A DNA stretch of 64,000 nucleotides, from the NCBI GenBank assembly GCA_011050085.1, contig DRGL01000074.1, forward strand, positions 58,815-122,814, read 5' to 3'. Positions 6,834 through 16,035 of the stretch are shown in pieces. Every line of letters begins with the position of its first letter. Position 1 is the stretch's first letter. Source of the stretch: Pricia antarctica. Lineage in GTDB: Bacteria > Bacteroidota > Bacteroidia > Flavobacteriales > Flavobacteriaceae. The notes under the pieces are model-generated. The model searched no databases. It was not told where the DNA came from and worked only from the letters and a program-made list of their open reading frames with translations. Made by a program: the position numbers and the translations under genes.

Positions 6834-8699
6834 ATGAACAAGTTTTTTACCCATATTCGAGGCGATATATTTGGAGGAATTACGGCGGGCATCGTTGCCC
6901 TGCCTTTGGCGCTTGCTTTTGGGGTCAGTTCAGGACTGGGCCCGAGTGCCGGTCTTTACGGTGCCATATTCATCAGTTTTTTCGCTGCGCTTTTCGGTGG
7001 TACCAATACTCAGATTTCAGGCCCGACCGCACCTATGACCGCGGTAAGCATGGTTGTGATCGCCGGAATTGTGGCCCTGAACGACGGCAGTCTGGAAAAG
7101 GCCCTGCCCGGTATCTTATTGGTTTTTCTTTTAGGTGGCCTTATGCAGATAGGACTGGGACTGATGGGTCTGGGAAAATATATTCGATACATCCCCTACC
7201 CCGTAGTTTCCGGTTTTATGACGGCCATCGGAGTTATCATACTTGTCACACAAATTTTACCGTCCCTAGGCTACTACCCAAAGGAAGACGCAGAGTATGT
7301 AGAACACTATATTCCACAGGCAGAAGAAACTATCTTGGGTAATATTTTAAAAGAAGAGACCGGCGAGGGTATTCTGGTGCTTGAGAATTTCGAGGAAACA
7401 ATTGATCGTGCGGGTGAAATAACCGACGCGGGCATACTCAACGAAGCCGAAACCTTGGCCGGTAAAGAGGCGTCGGGGGTTATCGGCGCATTTAAAGTAA
7501 TGCCAAGAGCGGTACAGAACATTAATTGGCTTGAACTTGTTCTTGCCCTATCGACGATTATGATTATTTATGGCTTTAAAAAGATAACCACCTTGATACC
7601 TAGTGCTTTGGTCGCACTGGTCGTGGTATCAGGTGCCGCCTACGGCTTAGGATTACAATACCGCCCCATCGAAGAGATCCCGGGAGGTTTTCCGACGCCC
7701 AATATCGAGATATTCACCCAATTCGAGCTTGCATCCGTGACACCTTATATTTTTACGGCATTTACCCTTGCCCTTCTAGGCGCCATTGATTCATTATTGA
7801 CATCGGTGGTCGCTGATAATATGACCAAAACCAAACACAGCCCCAACAAAGAATTGGTAGGCCAAGGTATCGGCAATAGCATTGCCGCTTTTTTTGGCGG
7901 AATTCCCGGCGCCGGTGCTACCATACGAACTGTGGTAAACATAAATGCCGGGGGCAAAACAAGATTGTCAGGTATGATAGCCGGAGTGCTATTATTGGTG
8001 GTATTATTGGCGCTAGGTCCAGTAGCCTCTCAAATTCCGGCGGCCGTTCTTGCCGGTATCCTGGTAACCGTAGGTATTGGCGTTATGGATTATAAAGGGC
8101 TAAAGGCCATCCCCTTCTTACCGCGGGATTTAAATATAGGTCCTTTGAAATTTAGCTCGGAAGTGGTCATCATGCTGGTAGTATTGGTGCTATCATCGGT
8201 ATGGAATTTAGTATATGCCGTGGGGATAGGTCTCATTATCGCATCATTGATGTTCATGAAAAAAATGGGTGATCTCACAGCTGAACAATCCGACATAAAA
8301 ACCCTGAAGAAGGAGAAGGGATGGGCAGATGAAAAAAATTTTCCCGAAAACCTGAAGGAGGAAGTCTTTATCAAACACCTAAAAGGACCGTTGTTTTTCG
8401 GTTCTACAAGTGAATTTCAAACGCTGGCAAATCAAATACCGAGAACGGCATCCACAGTAATTATTAGAATGGGACGTATGCAATATCTCGATCAAAGCGG
8501 ACTTTACACGTTAGAGGATGTGCTCCTAGATCTAAGAAAATCGGATATCACCATACTTTTTGTAGATGTATTAAAACAGCCCCGCTATATGATGGAACGG
8601 GTACAAATTATCCCGAATCTTATTTCGGAACAGCATATTTTCAAGGATTTCGCCGCCTGTCTTGAACGTATAAAGAAGAATGTGGTGGATGAAAATTAA
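6834..8699 (+). CDS. SulP family anion transporter with STAS domain (long form)
   Basis: A 621-residue inner-membrane carrier. The membrane domain (about 1-480) has the SulP signature GxxAGIVALPLALAFG near the start and GGIPGAGATIRTVVN later. The C-terminal STAS domain (about 515-615) has the DQSG motif with a potentially phosphorylatable Ser. An insertion of about 80 residues (about 148-230, acidic, EEETILG...EETGEGILVLENF) breaks the membrane domain and is absent from the second SulP gene in this window. SulP members carry sulfate, bicarbonate or dicarboxylates; the substrate cannot be told here. It is the last gene of the run that starts at 4470. Confidence 0.92.
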   Translation: MNKFFTHIRGDIFGGITAGIVALPLALAFGVSSGLGPSAGLYGAIFISFFAALFGGTNTQISGPTAPMTAVSMVVIAGIVALNDGSLEKALPGILLVFLLGGLMQIGLGLMGLGKYIRYIPYPVVSGFMTAIGVIILVTQILPSLGYYPKEDAEYVEHYIPQAEETILGNILKEETGEGILVLENFEETIDRAGEITDAGILNEAETLAGKEASGVIGAFKVMPRAVQNINWLELVLALSTIMIIYGFKKITTLIPSALVALVVVSGAAYGLGLQYRPIEEIPGGFPTPNIEIFTQFELASVTPYIFTAFTLALLGAIDSLLTSVVADNMTKTKHSPNKELVGQGIGNSIAAFFGGIPGAGATIRTVVNINAGGKTRLSGMIAGVLLLVVLLALGPVASQIPAAVLAGILVTVGIGVMDYKGLKAIPFLPRDLNIGPLKFSSEVVIMLVVLVLSSVWNLVYAVGIGLIIASLMFMKKMGDLTAEQSDIKTLKKEKGWADEKNFPENLKEEVFIKHLKGPLFFGSTSEFQTLANQIPRTASTVIIRMGRMQYLDQSGLYTLEDVLLDLRKSDITILFVDVLKQPRYMMERVQIIPNLISEQHIFKDFAACLERIKKNVVDEN

Positions 8700-8847
8700 A
8701 AAAGTATGGATGTTTTACAGGCGGAAAATTTACTATAGAAAACGACTGTCAGTAATTTTAAGAGCTATTTTAAAAGATGTAGAAGTAATCTCAATCTATT
8801 TTTTAATCAACGAATACATTTTATGACACGAAATATAGTTTAACCGT

Positions 8848-10039
8848 TCAGACTTTACCGGGCCTTTCCGCACCCAGCCCCATGTAAAGCTTCACTACGG
8901 CGATGGCCATTAAAAAAAGTGCCGAATACGATCAACTGCCAGTGAAATCGAAGATACTACCAAAGATAATAGGGCCGGTCACCGCTACGATATAACCGAT
9001 AGACTGTGCCATACCGGATAGTCAATGGCGGATTCAGCATCTTGTGAGCGCAAAACCAAAAAAAGCAGTGCGAGACCGAAGGTACCCCCTAAAACCAAAC
9101 CGATAAGGGAGACCCAAAGTGGAACGAGACCAATTTTGGGAAAAAGCAGACCGACCAGCCCAACGAGCTCGGTAATGACCAGAAACCATACGATGAGCCG
9201 CTGATTGTCTCTTTTGCCTGCAATGGTGGGAATGACCAAAGACCCAAGAATTCCGGTCGCTCGTCATAGCGAAAGCATCCATCCCGAAAATTCAGCGGTA
9301 AAGTTTCTACCCTGCAATATTTCGGGAAGCCAAGCCAGCATAACATAAAATGTCAGGGATTGCAGCCCCATGAAAAGACCTATTTTCCACGCTAGGCGCG
9401 ATTATCCCAAAGATTTCACTGCCTTCGAAAAACTTCGCTTTTCCCCAAATTTTTTAAACGGAAAACCTACGGCAAGCAGATTAAAAAAGCGGCCAGCGCC
9501 AAAGGTGCCCATAAGGCCATCGCAAGTCTCTAGTCTAGATTATAGATATCGGCCAATGGAAAGCTGATTCCCGCGGCTAAAGAGGCGCCCAACGCGATGA
9601 CACTAGAATAAAGGCTCGTGATAAATCCTGTGCGTAAGGCAAAATTACGTCTGGTCAGACCGAGTAACAACACATTGCCATAAGCGATGGCTATACCTAA
9701 TACAGCGTACCCAAGTACAGTAAAAATATGCCTCCCACGGAGCGCAGCGCTATACCAGTGGCAAAGAGCAACATCGTGCACGCTAAGGTACCACCGATAC
9801 CAATACGGCGCGTGAAAAGTGATGTCAAGTTAGAGACAACGCCAAAAGCGAACAGAGGTAGCGTGGTCAAGAGACCGAGCATCAAATTTGAGAGTCCAGT
9901 CGCTTGACGAATATCATTTACATGAGGACCTACGCCAGCGACGGCGGGGACGTAGGTTTAAGGTGATAAACAGTATACCGGCCAATAGCAACATATTGCC
10001 CAGACTGGAAGCTTTAGATTTTGAAGAAATGAGAGTCAT
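8848..10039 (-). pseudogene. Decayed CynX/NimT-type MFS transporter
   Basis: Reading the minus strand from an ATG at 10039 to a stop at 8848 gives a recognisable 12-helix MFS carrier of the CynX type (ITLNLRP.V.GVGP, then LMLGLLTTLPLFAFG), but only across several frames. An extra C in a C-run near 9945-9950 shifts the frame after NLRP; a second shift lies near 9708 (after YLG); a TAG at 9530-9532 follows YNLD where the family usually has Trp (a TGG to TAG change); more disruptions lie at 9360-9480 and near 9265. The end (GMAQSIGYIVAVTGP) is well preserved. No full-length product is possible. Confidence 0.85.
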
Positions 10040-10100
10040 AAAACTGGTAATCGGTTCCCAACGGCGAAAGTAGTGAAAGACGTCTAGCGGCCGTTCTTTA

Positions 10101-10809
10101 CTATCGCGATTTTCCTCTTTTGTCCCACCAAACGTAAAGCGCAAAAATCAATAAGCTCACCAAAGAACCCCAGAGCAATCCCGCTTTCAGACTATCGATA
10201 CTTTTCACCATGATGGCAATAAAAATAGTGAGCGGGGCGAAGCCTACGAATGTGGCTCCGATGAATATCCAGTAGCCCATACGCAACACTCCTCCGACAA
10301 AGCTAATGGCGTCGTTGGACAAAAATGGATTGAGTCGGGTAACAATCACCGACCAAGAGCCGTAATCGTCCAAAAAGACCTCCACCTTTTGTTCGGATTT
10401 TTACCCGATAATCTTAGTTACGATGGAATCTCCAAAATAGCCGCCAATCAGGTAGCCGACCGAAGAGGCAGCATTGACGGAAGCCAAAACAATGAGACTT
10501 CCCCAAACCGGCCCGTATACCAATATCCAGCCGACCATTAAAAGAATTGTGGGAACGACCAAAAGGAAAATCCGTGCAATCATTGCCAAAATGAGAACGA
10601 TTGGGCCCATCCAAATAAAACCGCTGACCCATTTTTCGATTCGCTCTTCGTGATCGCTGGTCAGTACCGACCACGCCTCGTTAAAGAAGGTTTTCTACTT
10701 GAGGTACGAAAAAATAGGCTGCTGCCAGACCGGCGATAAGAAGTATGGAAAAATATTACGACAATGTACTCTTTTGGCCGGAATTCCCATTTGTATTGGA
10801 TTCGTCCAT
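10101..10809 (-). pseudogene. Decayed TVP38/TMEM64 (VTT domain) membrane protein
   Basis: The minus-strand gene would start at the ATG at 10809 (MDESNTNGNSG) and end at 10101 (WWDKRGKSR). The VTT core is clear: RIFLLVVPTILLMVGW, SSVGYLIGGYFGD and TRLNPFLSNDAISFVGG. It is broken by an in-frame TAA at 10756-10758, a one-base frameshift near 10690 (between FVPQVEN and FFNEAW), and an in-frame TAA at 10401-10403 after TKIIG. VTT proteins are inner-membrane proteins of the DedA-like superfamily. With three lesions this copy should be inactive. Confidence 0.87.
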
Positions 10810-10812
10810 AGG

Positions 10813-10971
10813 TCAGTGATGCAGTTTTAATTCTGTGATGGTACCTTTACTATCCATTTTTCCCTAACTGGAAATGCACAATGTTCCATCGGGACTAAAT
10901 GTTATGCCCTCGGGTTGTGGAATCGTCTTTTTATCGAACGTATAAGCGTTCTTCGGATTACCTTCCCCATC
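10813..10971 (-). pseudogene. 3' remnant of an SdiA-regulated-family protein
   Basis: About 52 codons of minus-strand sequence read DGEGNPKNAYTFDKKTIPQP then EGITFSPDGTLCISS, a TAG, and GKMDSKGTITELKLHH before the TGA at 10813. This is the end of an SdiA-regulated (phytase-like propeller) protein, where EGITFSPDGTLYISSEG is typical; the TAG replaces the usual Glu. The 5' part of the gene is gone and the sequence joins NhaA sequence directly. The stop lies 3 bases before the TVP38 start, as expected for a former operon. Confidence 0.7.
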
Positions 10972-11351
10972 CATCAGTAGTTTCTGGCGTTTGATTTAAA
11001 ATCAGGAATAATTCAAAGGGAAAAATAATACCGCCAATGGCCGCAATCAGAGGGAATGTCGCTTTTCGAAAGGTGTTCAGTTCGCCAATCAGCAGTTCTC
11101 GCTTGATTTTCAGATCGATCAGAAGAAAAAAAACGCCATCAACCCGTCGTTGACCCACAGGATAAGTGGTTTGTGAAGCTCAAAATTTTCTGTTCCGATA
11201 CCGATATTGTAGTTCCATAATGCCATGGTAGCTTTCGCTGTATGGTGAATTAGCCCAAAGCAATAATAGTTGACCCGAACAGGATTATTCCGCGAAGGCT
11301 TTGAACCCTTACGAATTTTTGAAAGGAAGTATGCACTAATTTTCCTAACAT
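10958..11351 (-). pseudogene. nhaA: 5' remnant of the Na+/H+ antiporter NhaA
   Basis: From an ATG at 11351 the minus strand gives the start of NhaA: RGIILFGSTIIAL, LLWANSPYSESYHG, WNYNIGIGTENFELHKPLIL, WVNDGLMA, then FFLLIDLKIKRELLIGEL and TFRKATFPLIAAIGGIIFP. These pieces lie in different frames, with shifts near 11270, 11220 and 11145, and the gene stops after NQTPETTDGWG, about one third through. The following helices of NhaA are missing and SdiA-regulated sequence follows, so a deletion fused two neighbours. The IGLE to IDLK change at a conserved site also suggests decay. Confidence 0.85.
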
Positions 11352-11617
11352 AAGTATTGTTCAGTTCTCAGGGAAAATACAGCGATTTTACATCTATTGT
11401 TATTCCTAATCTTTGAGTCCACAGCAGAACGAAGCAAATAGTACGCGATGTTCCAGTTAGGCAATTTACAATATTCCAACTAAACACAGCGGTCTGGACT
11501 TCAAACCGCCTTCAGACCCTCGACCGTACCTCCAAACATAACGAATCCTCCTAATTAGAAATAATTAGCATAACTTGGAAGGCTTAAAATTGATTATTAA
11601 AAAAATCTCCAAAAATT

Positions 11618-11650
11618 TTTGCGCATAAAAATAAATATAACCTATATTCG
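11618..11650 (+). promoter_or_regulatory. Bacteroidota-type promoter of nanA
   Basis: TTTG (11618-11621) and TATATTCG (11643-11650) match the -33 (TTTG) and -7 (TAnnTTTG, one mismatch) elements of Bacteroidota promoters with 21 bases between them. The operator follows 3 bases later and would overlie the transcription start. Confidence 0.6.
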
Positions 11651-11653
11651 CAA

Positions 11654-11666
11654 TATGTTATACATA
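11654..11666. promoter_or_regulatory. GntR/FadR-type operator upstream of nanA
   Basis: TATGTTATACATA, perfect TATGT/ACATA arms around a 3-base centre, ending 8 bases before the nanA ATG. It fits the FadR-subfamily half-site rule GT-N3-AC and recurs at 12687-12699 and 18500-18512 in the same locus. Confidence 0.72.
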
Positions 11667-11674
11667 ATACAAAA

Positions 11675-12595
11675 ATGAAAAATTTAATAGCGGCTACTTA
11701 TGCTCCAATGCATCAAAACGGCTCCTTGAATCTAGATATCATCAAGCTTTACGGTCAATTTTTAGAGGCTAATAAGGTCGAAGGTGCCTTTGTGAATGGT
11801 TCCACTGGCGATTTCGTATCGCTAAGTACCACTGAACGGAAACAATTAATTGAGGCTTGGGCCAAAGTCAAACCGAACGGTTTCTTTATAACTAACCACG
11901 TGGGGCATTCCAATATTTATGAGGCCCAAGAACTAGCGGAACATTCCGAGAATTTGGCGGATGCTATTTGTGCCCTACCCCCGTTTTACTTCAAGCCAAG
12001 AACACTTGAAAGTTTATTACACTACTGTTCCGAAGTCGCTAAGAGTGCTCCCAGTTTACCTTTTTATTACTATCATATTCCAATACTGACCGGTGCGGTC
12101 TTTCCAATGATTGACTTTTTGAAGCAAGCCATTGATACGATTCCTAATTTTGCCGGCATCAAATATTCGGATTATAAGCCTGAGGATTTTTCTCAGTGCC
12201 TGCACTATAATCAAGGTTCCCAGAACATTCTTTTCGGGGTAGACGAAAAACTAGTGACCAGTTTACCCTTAGGCGCTACCGGATGGGTTGGCAGCACCTA
12301 TAACCATTTGGCCCCGCTCTATTACAATATCATTTCTTCGTTTAAGGAAGGGGATACTCAAAAGGCGGAATCGCTTCAGGAAAAAGGCGTATTCTTTGTT
12401 CAAACTTTGGACAAAATGAGCGGTTTCAACGGGGCCGGAAAAAGCTTTATGCGACTTTTCGGATTAGATATGGGGCCGAGCCGCTTTCCACACAAAACGA
12501 TGACGAACGCCCAATTGACTGCAGCGTTACAGACCTTAGACCAACATCAGGTACTGCCCTTATTAAGTACATCCTTTTCCGAAAAGTTTCTTTAA
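11675..12595 (+). CDS. nanA: N-acetylneuraminate lyase
   Basis: A 306-residue cytoplasmic class I aldolase of the DHDPS/NAL family that splits Neu5Ac into N-acetylmannosamine and pyruvate. Key elements are visible: NGSTGDF (the usual GGSTGE pyruvate-carboxylate loop), YYYHIPILTG with the catalytic Tyr near residue 137, GIKYSD with the Schiff-base Lys near 165, and the FGVDE motif typical of NAL rather than of dihydrodipicolinate synthase. The length is normal. It is the first gene of the sialic acid locus and has its own promoter and operator, so it is probably repressed by the GntR protein encoded at 17594-18328. Confidence 0.93.
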   Translation: MKNLIAATYAPMHQNGSLNLDIIKLYGQFLEANKVEGAFVNGSTGDFVSLSTTERKQLIEAWAKVKPNGFFITNHVGHSNIYEAQELAEHSENLADAICALPPFYFKPRTLESLLHYCSEVAKSAPSLPFYYYHIPILTGAVFPMIDFLKQAIDTIPNFAGIKYSDYKPEDFSQCLHYNQGSQNILFGVDEKLVTSLPLGATGWVGSTYNHLAPLYYNIISSFKEGDTQKAESLQEKGVFFVQTLDKMSGFNGAGKSFMRLFGLDMGPSRFPHKTMTNAQLTAALQTLDQHQVLPLLSTSFSEKFL

Positions 12596-12686
12596 CTGGT
12601 TATCAGACGCGGCTCAAACCTTGCTTTGGAGTGAAATTCCTTGAAAAAAAGTAGCAAAATGTTAAAAATCAGTATTTTTTAATTAT

Positions 12687-12699
12687 TATGTATAACATA
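12687..12699. promoter_or_regulatory. GntR/FadR-type operator upstream of susC
   Basis: TATGTATAACATA, the reverse-complement form of the nanA operator; arms extend to TTATGT/ACATAA (12686-12700). A possible -7 box TATATTG lies at 12714-12720, so here the operator would cover the -33 region instead of the start site. Confidence 0.7.
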
Positions 12700-12758
12700 A
12701 TACAATAATAATGTATATTGCGCCGACCTTAAACTAATGTTAACTCAACTTTCTTAAC

Positions 12759-15700
12759 ATGAAACATTTTAAAAAACAAGCTGATCAAAGAAAGATGTCC
12801 CTCAAAATTTTGATTCACCATTTTTCCCGCATACATTCTTTTGGCGTAGTAACTGCCTTTCTATTGCTTTTGAGCACTAGTGTCTTTGCGCAAGAAATAG
12901 AGATTGCAGGCGCAGTAACGGATTCACAAGGAGCCCCATTGCCCGGAACGAGTGTTTTGGTGAAGGGAACGACAAACGGAACACAAACTGATTTTGATGG
13001 TAATTATACCATTACATCCAATGGTAATGCAACCTTGGTTTTCAGTTACATTGGTTTTTCTTCGCAAGAAGTGTCCGTTTCCAATCAGACCACAATAAAT
13101 GTCGTTCTGGAAGAAGATGCCCAGAAATTAGATGAAGTGGTGCTTACAGGCTACTCCACACAGAATCGGAGCGACATGGCCACTTCAGTATCAAAGCTAG
13201 ATACCAAAGTACTTGAAAGTGCCTCAAGGTCTAATGCCGCCACCGCTTTACAAGGGACAGTTGCCGGTGTTCGGATCACCCAAACTACCGGGCAGCCCGG
13301 GTCTTCCCCTAGTATCAGCGTTCGCGGAGGAACCAACTTTGACGGAACGGGTTCACCGCTTATCTTAGTAGATGGGGTCCCTACCGATTCGTTCTATGCA
13401 CTCAATGGAGACGACATTGAATCCATCGAAGTATTGAAAGATGCCGCTTCGACTGCCATTTACGGCGCACGCGCTGCCGATGGTGTTGTTCTGGTAACTA
13501 CCAAAAAAGGAAAAATTGGCACTTCTAGCATTACCTATCGCCAAAAATATAGGGTCAACAACCGTCGTAATCGGTTTGAATATCTTGGAGCGGTTGATTT
13601 CATCAATTACAATCGCCAAGGCATTGCCAACACGCAACGCATTCTTGGAGACGATGCCTTCACAGTATTCAGGGATGGTATCAACGGCATGGGTACGGGA
13701 AATAACCCTATTGATTCTGAATATACTACCCAGTTCCTTACCGAGGAAAACCGATATTTACTCGATTTTGAGGGATGGAAGACAATACCTGATATATTAG
13801 ACACAAGCCGTACGATTTTATTCCAGGAAAACGATATGACGGAGCTATTTTTTCAGAATAGTTACGCCAGTGACCACACCCTTTCTTTTCAAGGAGGGAA
13901 CGAGAAAGGTAAATACTATCTAAGTTTAGGATATTTGGATGAAAAAGGACTTGTTTTTGGATCTCAGTTCCAGCGATACTCGGGAACGTTCAACGGCTCA
14001 TATGACATATCTGATAAGGTTACCATTAATTCTAATGTATTCTATGCACATTCCGCAAACAATCCCAACTATCTTGATAATGTTAACTGGGTATTTCAAC
14101 GGGCACAGGGGCAGCCCCCAACAGCTCGTATCTTCAACAATAACCCTGATGGTAGTCTGAGCGACAATCCGAATCCAGGTACTAATGTCTCTTTCGGTAA
14201 TCCTCTATATTACAACGATAAGTTTGTTAGAAATAATTTAGAGCAACGGCTATCTACCTCGGTCCGATTGGATTGGGACATGGTCGATCATTTAAAATTC
14301 AGTCTGAACGGTAGCCATTTCACCATTAATAATAGCAACGAGTCCTTTAGTAGAGCTTATCTTGACGGAGGATCCCTCAACACCACGAGAAATGCAACTG
14401 CAAGTCAGTTCCGTGAAATGAAAAATCAATTGACCGCTCTGCTAAATTATACAAATTCATTTTCCGGTAAGCATAATCTCGATGCCTTGGCAGGTGCTGA
14501 AATTTATAAGGAAAATATATATTCTTTACGAGCTGCCACTCGATTGAGCGGCTCTGACGAAATTCCGACCCTTAATGCCGGCTCCGAGGCGGATGGCGTT
14601 CCAAGTTCTTCGAAGGCTGCAAGTTCCATAATTTCCGTTTTTGGTCAAATCAATTATAATTATGACAGCCGTTTTCTAGTAGGACTCACCCTAAGAAGAG
14701 ATGGCTCTTCACGATTAGATAATGATAAATATGGTATATTCCCTGGCGCATCCGTTGGATGGAACCTTCACAACGAAGCCTTCTATTCAGATTCCAAATT
14801 GAGCAATGTACTAAGCAGGATTAAACCAAGAATCAGCTACGGCGTGAACGGAAAGGTAGAGTCCCTAGGTCGCTACCAAGTTCTGGGAAGCTATGGTGAA
14901 ACCGGTATCTACGATGGTCTCACCGGGTATGCGAACAACGGGCTTCCCACTCCTGACTTGCAGTGGGAGCGATCAACAACACTCAATATGGGCCTTGATG
15001 TGGGGTTGTACAAAGGAAGGTTCAATCTGTTGGCCGATTACTTCATCCGTGATGTTAAAGATAAAATTTCCGGTCTGACCCTACCTTTTTGGACAGGTTT
15101 TGAAAGTATTACCAGTAATAACGGGACGCTGCGAAACAAAGGTCTTGAACTGGAATTCTCTGCCAAAGTGATAGCCGGTGAAAATTGGCAGTGGAATCTG
15201 GGCGGCACTTTCTATACCTTTAAAAACTTTGTAGAAAAACTTCCCGAAAACGAGAACGAGAACAATCGACAGGGCGGCACTCAAATCTGGGACGCCGATA
15301 AAGAAGAACTTGTTTGGGTCGGGGGCCTGCAAGAAGGACAGCGTGTCGGCCAAGATCTCGTAGTAGCCTATTCACAGGATTATATTTATGCCAACGATGC
15401 CGAAGTGGCAGAACACATTGCCAGGGAAGATGTACAACTGAACGATCCTACGCAAAGATATCCCGGAGATGTTGCCTGGAACGATACAAACAGTGATAAC
15501 ATCATCGATTTCCAGGATAGGGTAATCGTTGGAAGAACCGTTCCGAACACGACCGGCGGTCTTACCTCCAATTTAACATATAAACAGTTCAACTTGTTCG
15601 TAGCTACCGATTTTGCCCTCGGACATGTTATCCAGAACGATAATCGTGTGAGAGGCTTGGCACAGGTTCAGGGCAATCAGAACGGTCCGGTAGAAATCTT

Positions 15701-16025
15701 GGATTCTTGGTCGCCGCAGAATACCAATACAGATGTGGCCCGGTTCGATTTCACTGACCAACAAGGCAACTTCAAAAGAGGAACGGATCGGCTCTGGGAA
15801 AAAGGAGATTACTTAGCGTTGCGCGAAGTCACCCTAAGCTATAACTTCCCTACGGATGAAATATTTAAGGATGGTTTGATAGAGAGTTTACGTCTTTATG
15901 TAACAGGAGCGAACCTGCACTATTTTACAGATTATTCAGGTAACTCTATCGAAGTTGGCGGGGTCAATACGGGCAGTTTTCCATTACCTGTCAGCTACAC
16001 CCTAGGTTTAAACATAACATTTTAA
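12759..16025 (+). CDS. SusC-like TonB-dependent receptor, sialic acid locus
   Basis: A 1088-residue outer-membrane transporter of the SusC/RagA type. After a signal peptide (about residues 27-44, ending SVFAQ) come a carboxypeptidase-D-like domain (GAVTDSQGAPLPGTSVLVKG ... FDGNY), the TonB-box-like DEVVLTGYSTQNR, a plug (IRGG-type SVRGG, VLKDAASTAIYGARAADGV) and a 22-strand barrel to the C-terminal Phe. It pairs with the SusD gene 10 bases downstream. By context it takes up sialic acid or sialylated glycans freed by the nearby sialidase. The start at 12759 includes a slightly long leader; Met14 is an alternative start. Confidence 0.93.
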   Translation: MKHFKKQADQRKMSLKILIHHFSRIHSFGVVTAFLLLLSTSVFAQEIEIAGAVTDSQGAPLPGTSVLVKGTTNGTQTDFDGNYTITSNGNATLVFSYIGFSSQEVSVSNQTTINVVLEEDAQKLDEVVLTGYSTQNRSDMATSVSKLDTKVLESASRSNAATALQGTVAGVRITQTTGQPGSSPSISVRGGTNFDGTGSPLILVDGVPTDSFYALNGDDIESIEVLKDAASTAIYGARAADGVVLVTTKKGKIGTSSITYRQKYRVNNRRNRFEYLGAVDFINYNRQGIANTQRILGDDAFTVFRDGINGMGTGNNPIDSEYTTQFLTEENRYLLDFEGWKTIPDILDTSRTILFQENDMTELFFQNSYASDHTLSFQGGNEKGKYYLSLGYLDEKGLVFGSQFQRYSGTFNGSYDISDKVTINSNVFYAHSANNPNYLDNVNWVFQRAQGQPPTARIFNNNPDGSLSDNPNPGTNVSFGNPLYYNDKFVRNNLEQRLSTSVRLDWDMVDHLKFSLNGSHFTINNSNESFSRAYLDGGSLNTTRNATASQFREMKNQLTALLNYTNSFSGKHNLDALAGAEIYKENIYSLRAATRLSGSDEIPTLNAGSEADGVPSSSKAASSIISVFGQINYNYDSRFLVGLTLRRDGSSRLDNDKYGIFPGASVGWNLHNEAFYSDSKLSNVLSRIKPRISYGVNGKVESLGRYQVLGSYGETGIYDGLTGYANNGLPTPDLQWERSTTLNMGLDVGLYKGRFNLLADYFIRDVKDKISGLTLPFWTGFESITSNNGTLRNKGLELEFSAKVIAGENWQWNLGGTFYTFKNFVEKLPENENENNRQGGTQIWDADKEELVWVGGLQEGQRVGQDLVVAYSQDYIYANDAEVAEHIAREDVQLNDPTQRYPGDVAWNDTNSDNIIDFQDRVIVGRTVPNTTGGLTSNLTYKQFNLFVATDFALGHVIQNDNRVRGLAQVQGNQNGPVEILDSWSPQNTNTDVARFDFTDQQGNFKRGTDRLWEKGDYLALREVTLSYNFPTDEIFKDGLIESLRLYVTGANLHYFTDYSGNSIEVGGVNTGSFPLPVSYTLGLNITF

Positions 16026-16035
16026 AAAAATAGCC

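Larger units (their letters stand above)
11352..11674. other. Intergenic region between decayed nhaA and nanA
   Basis: About 320 bases without a gene. The right third becomes AT-rich and holds the nanA promoter and operator described separately. I see no hairpin terminator or repeat in the left part. Confidence 0.6.
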
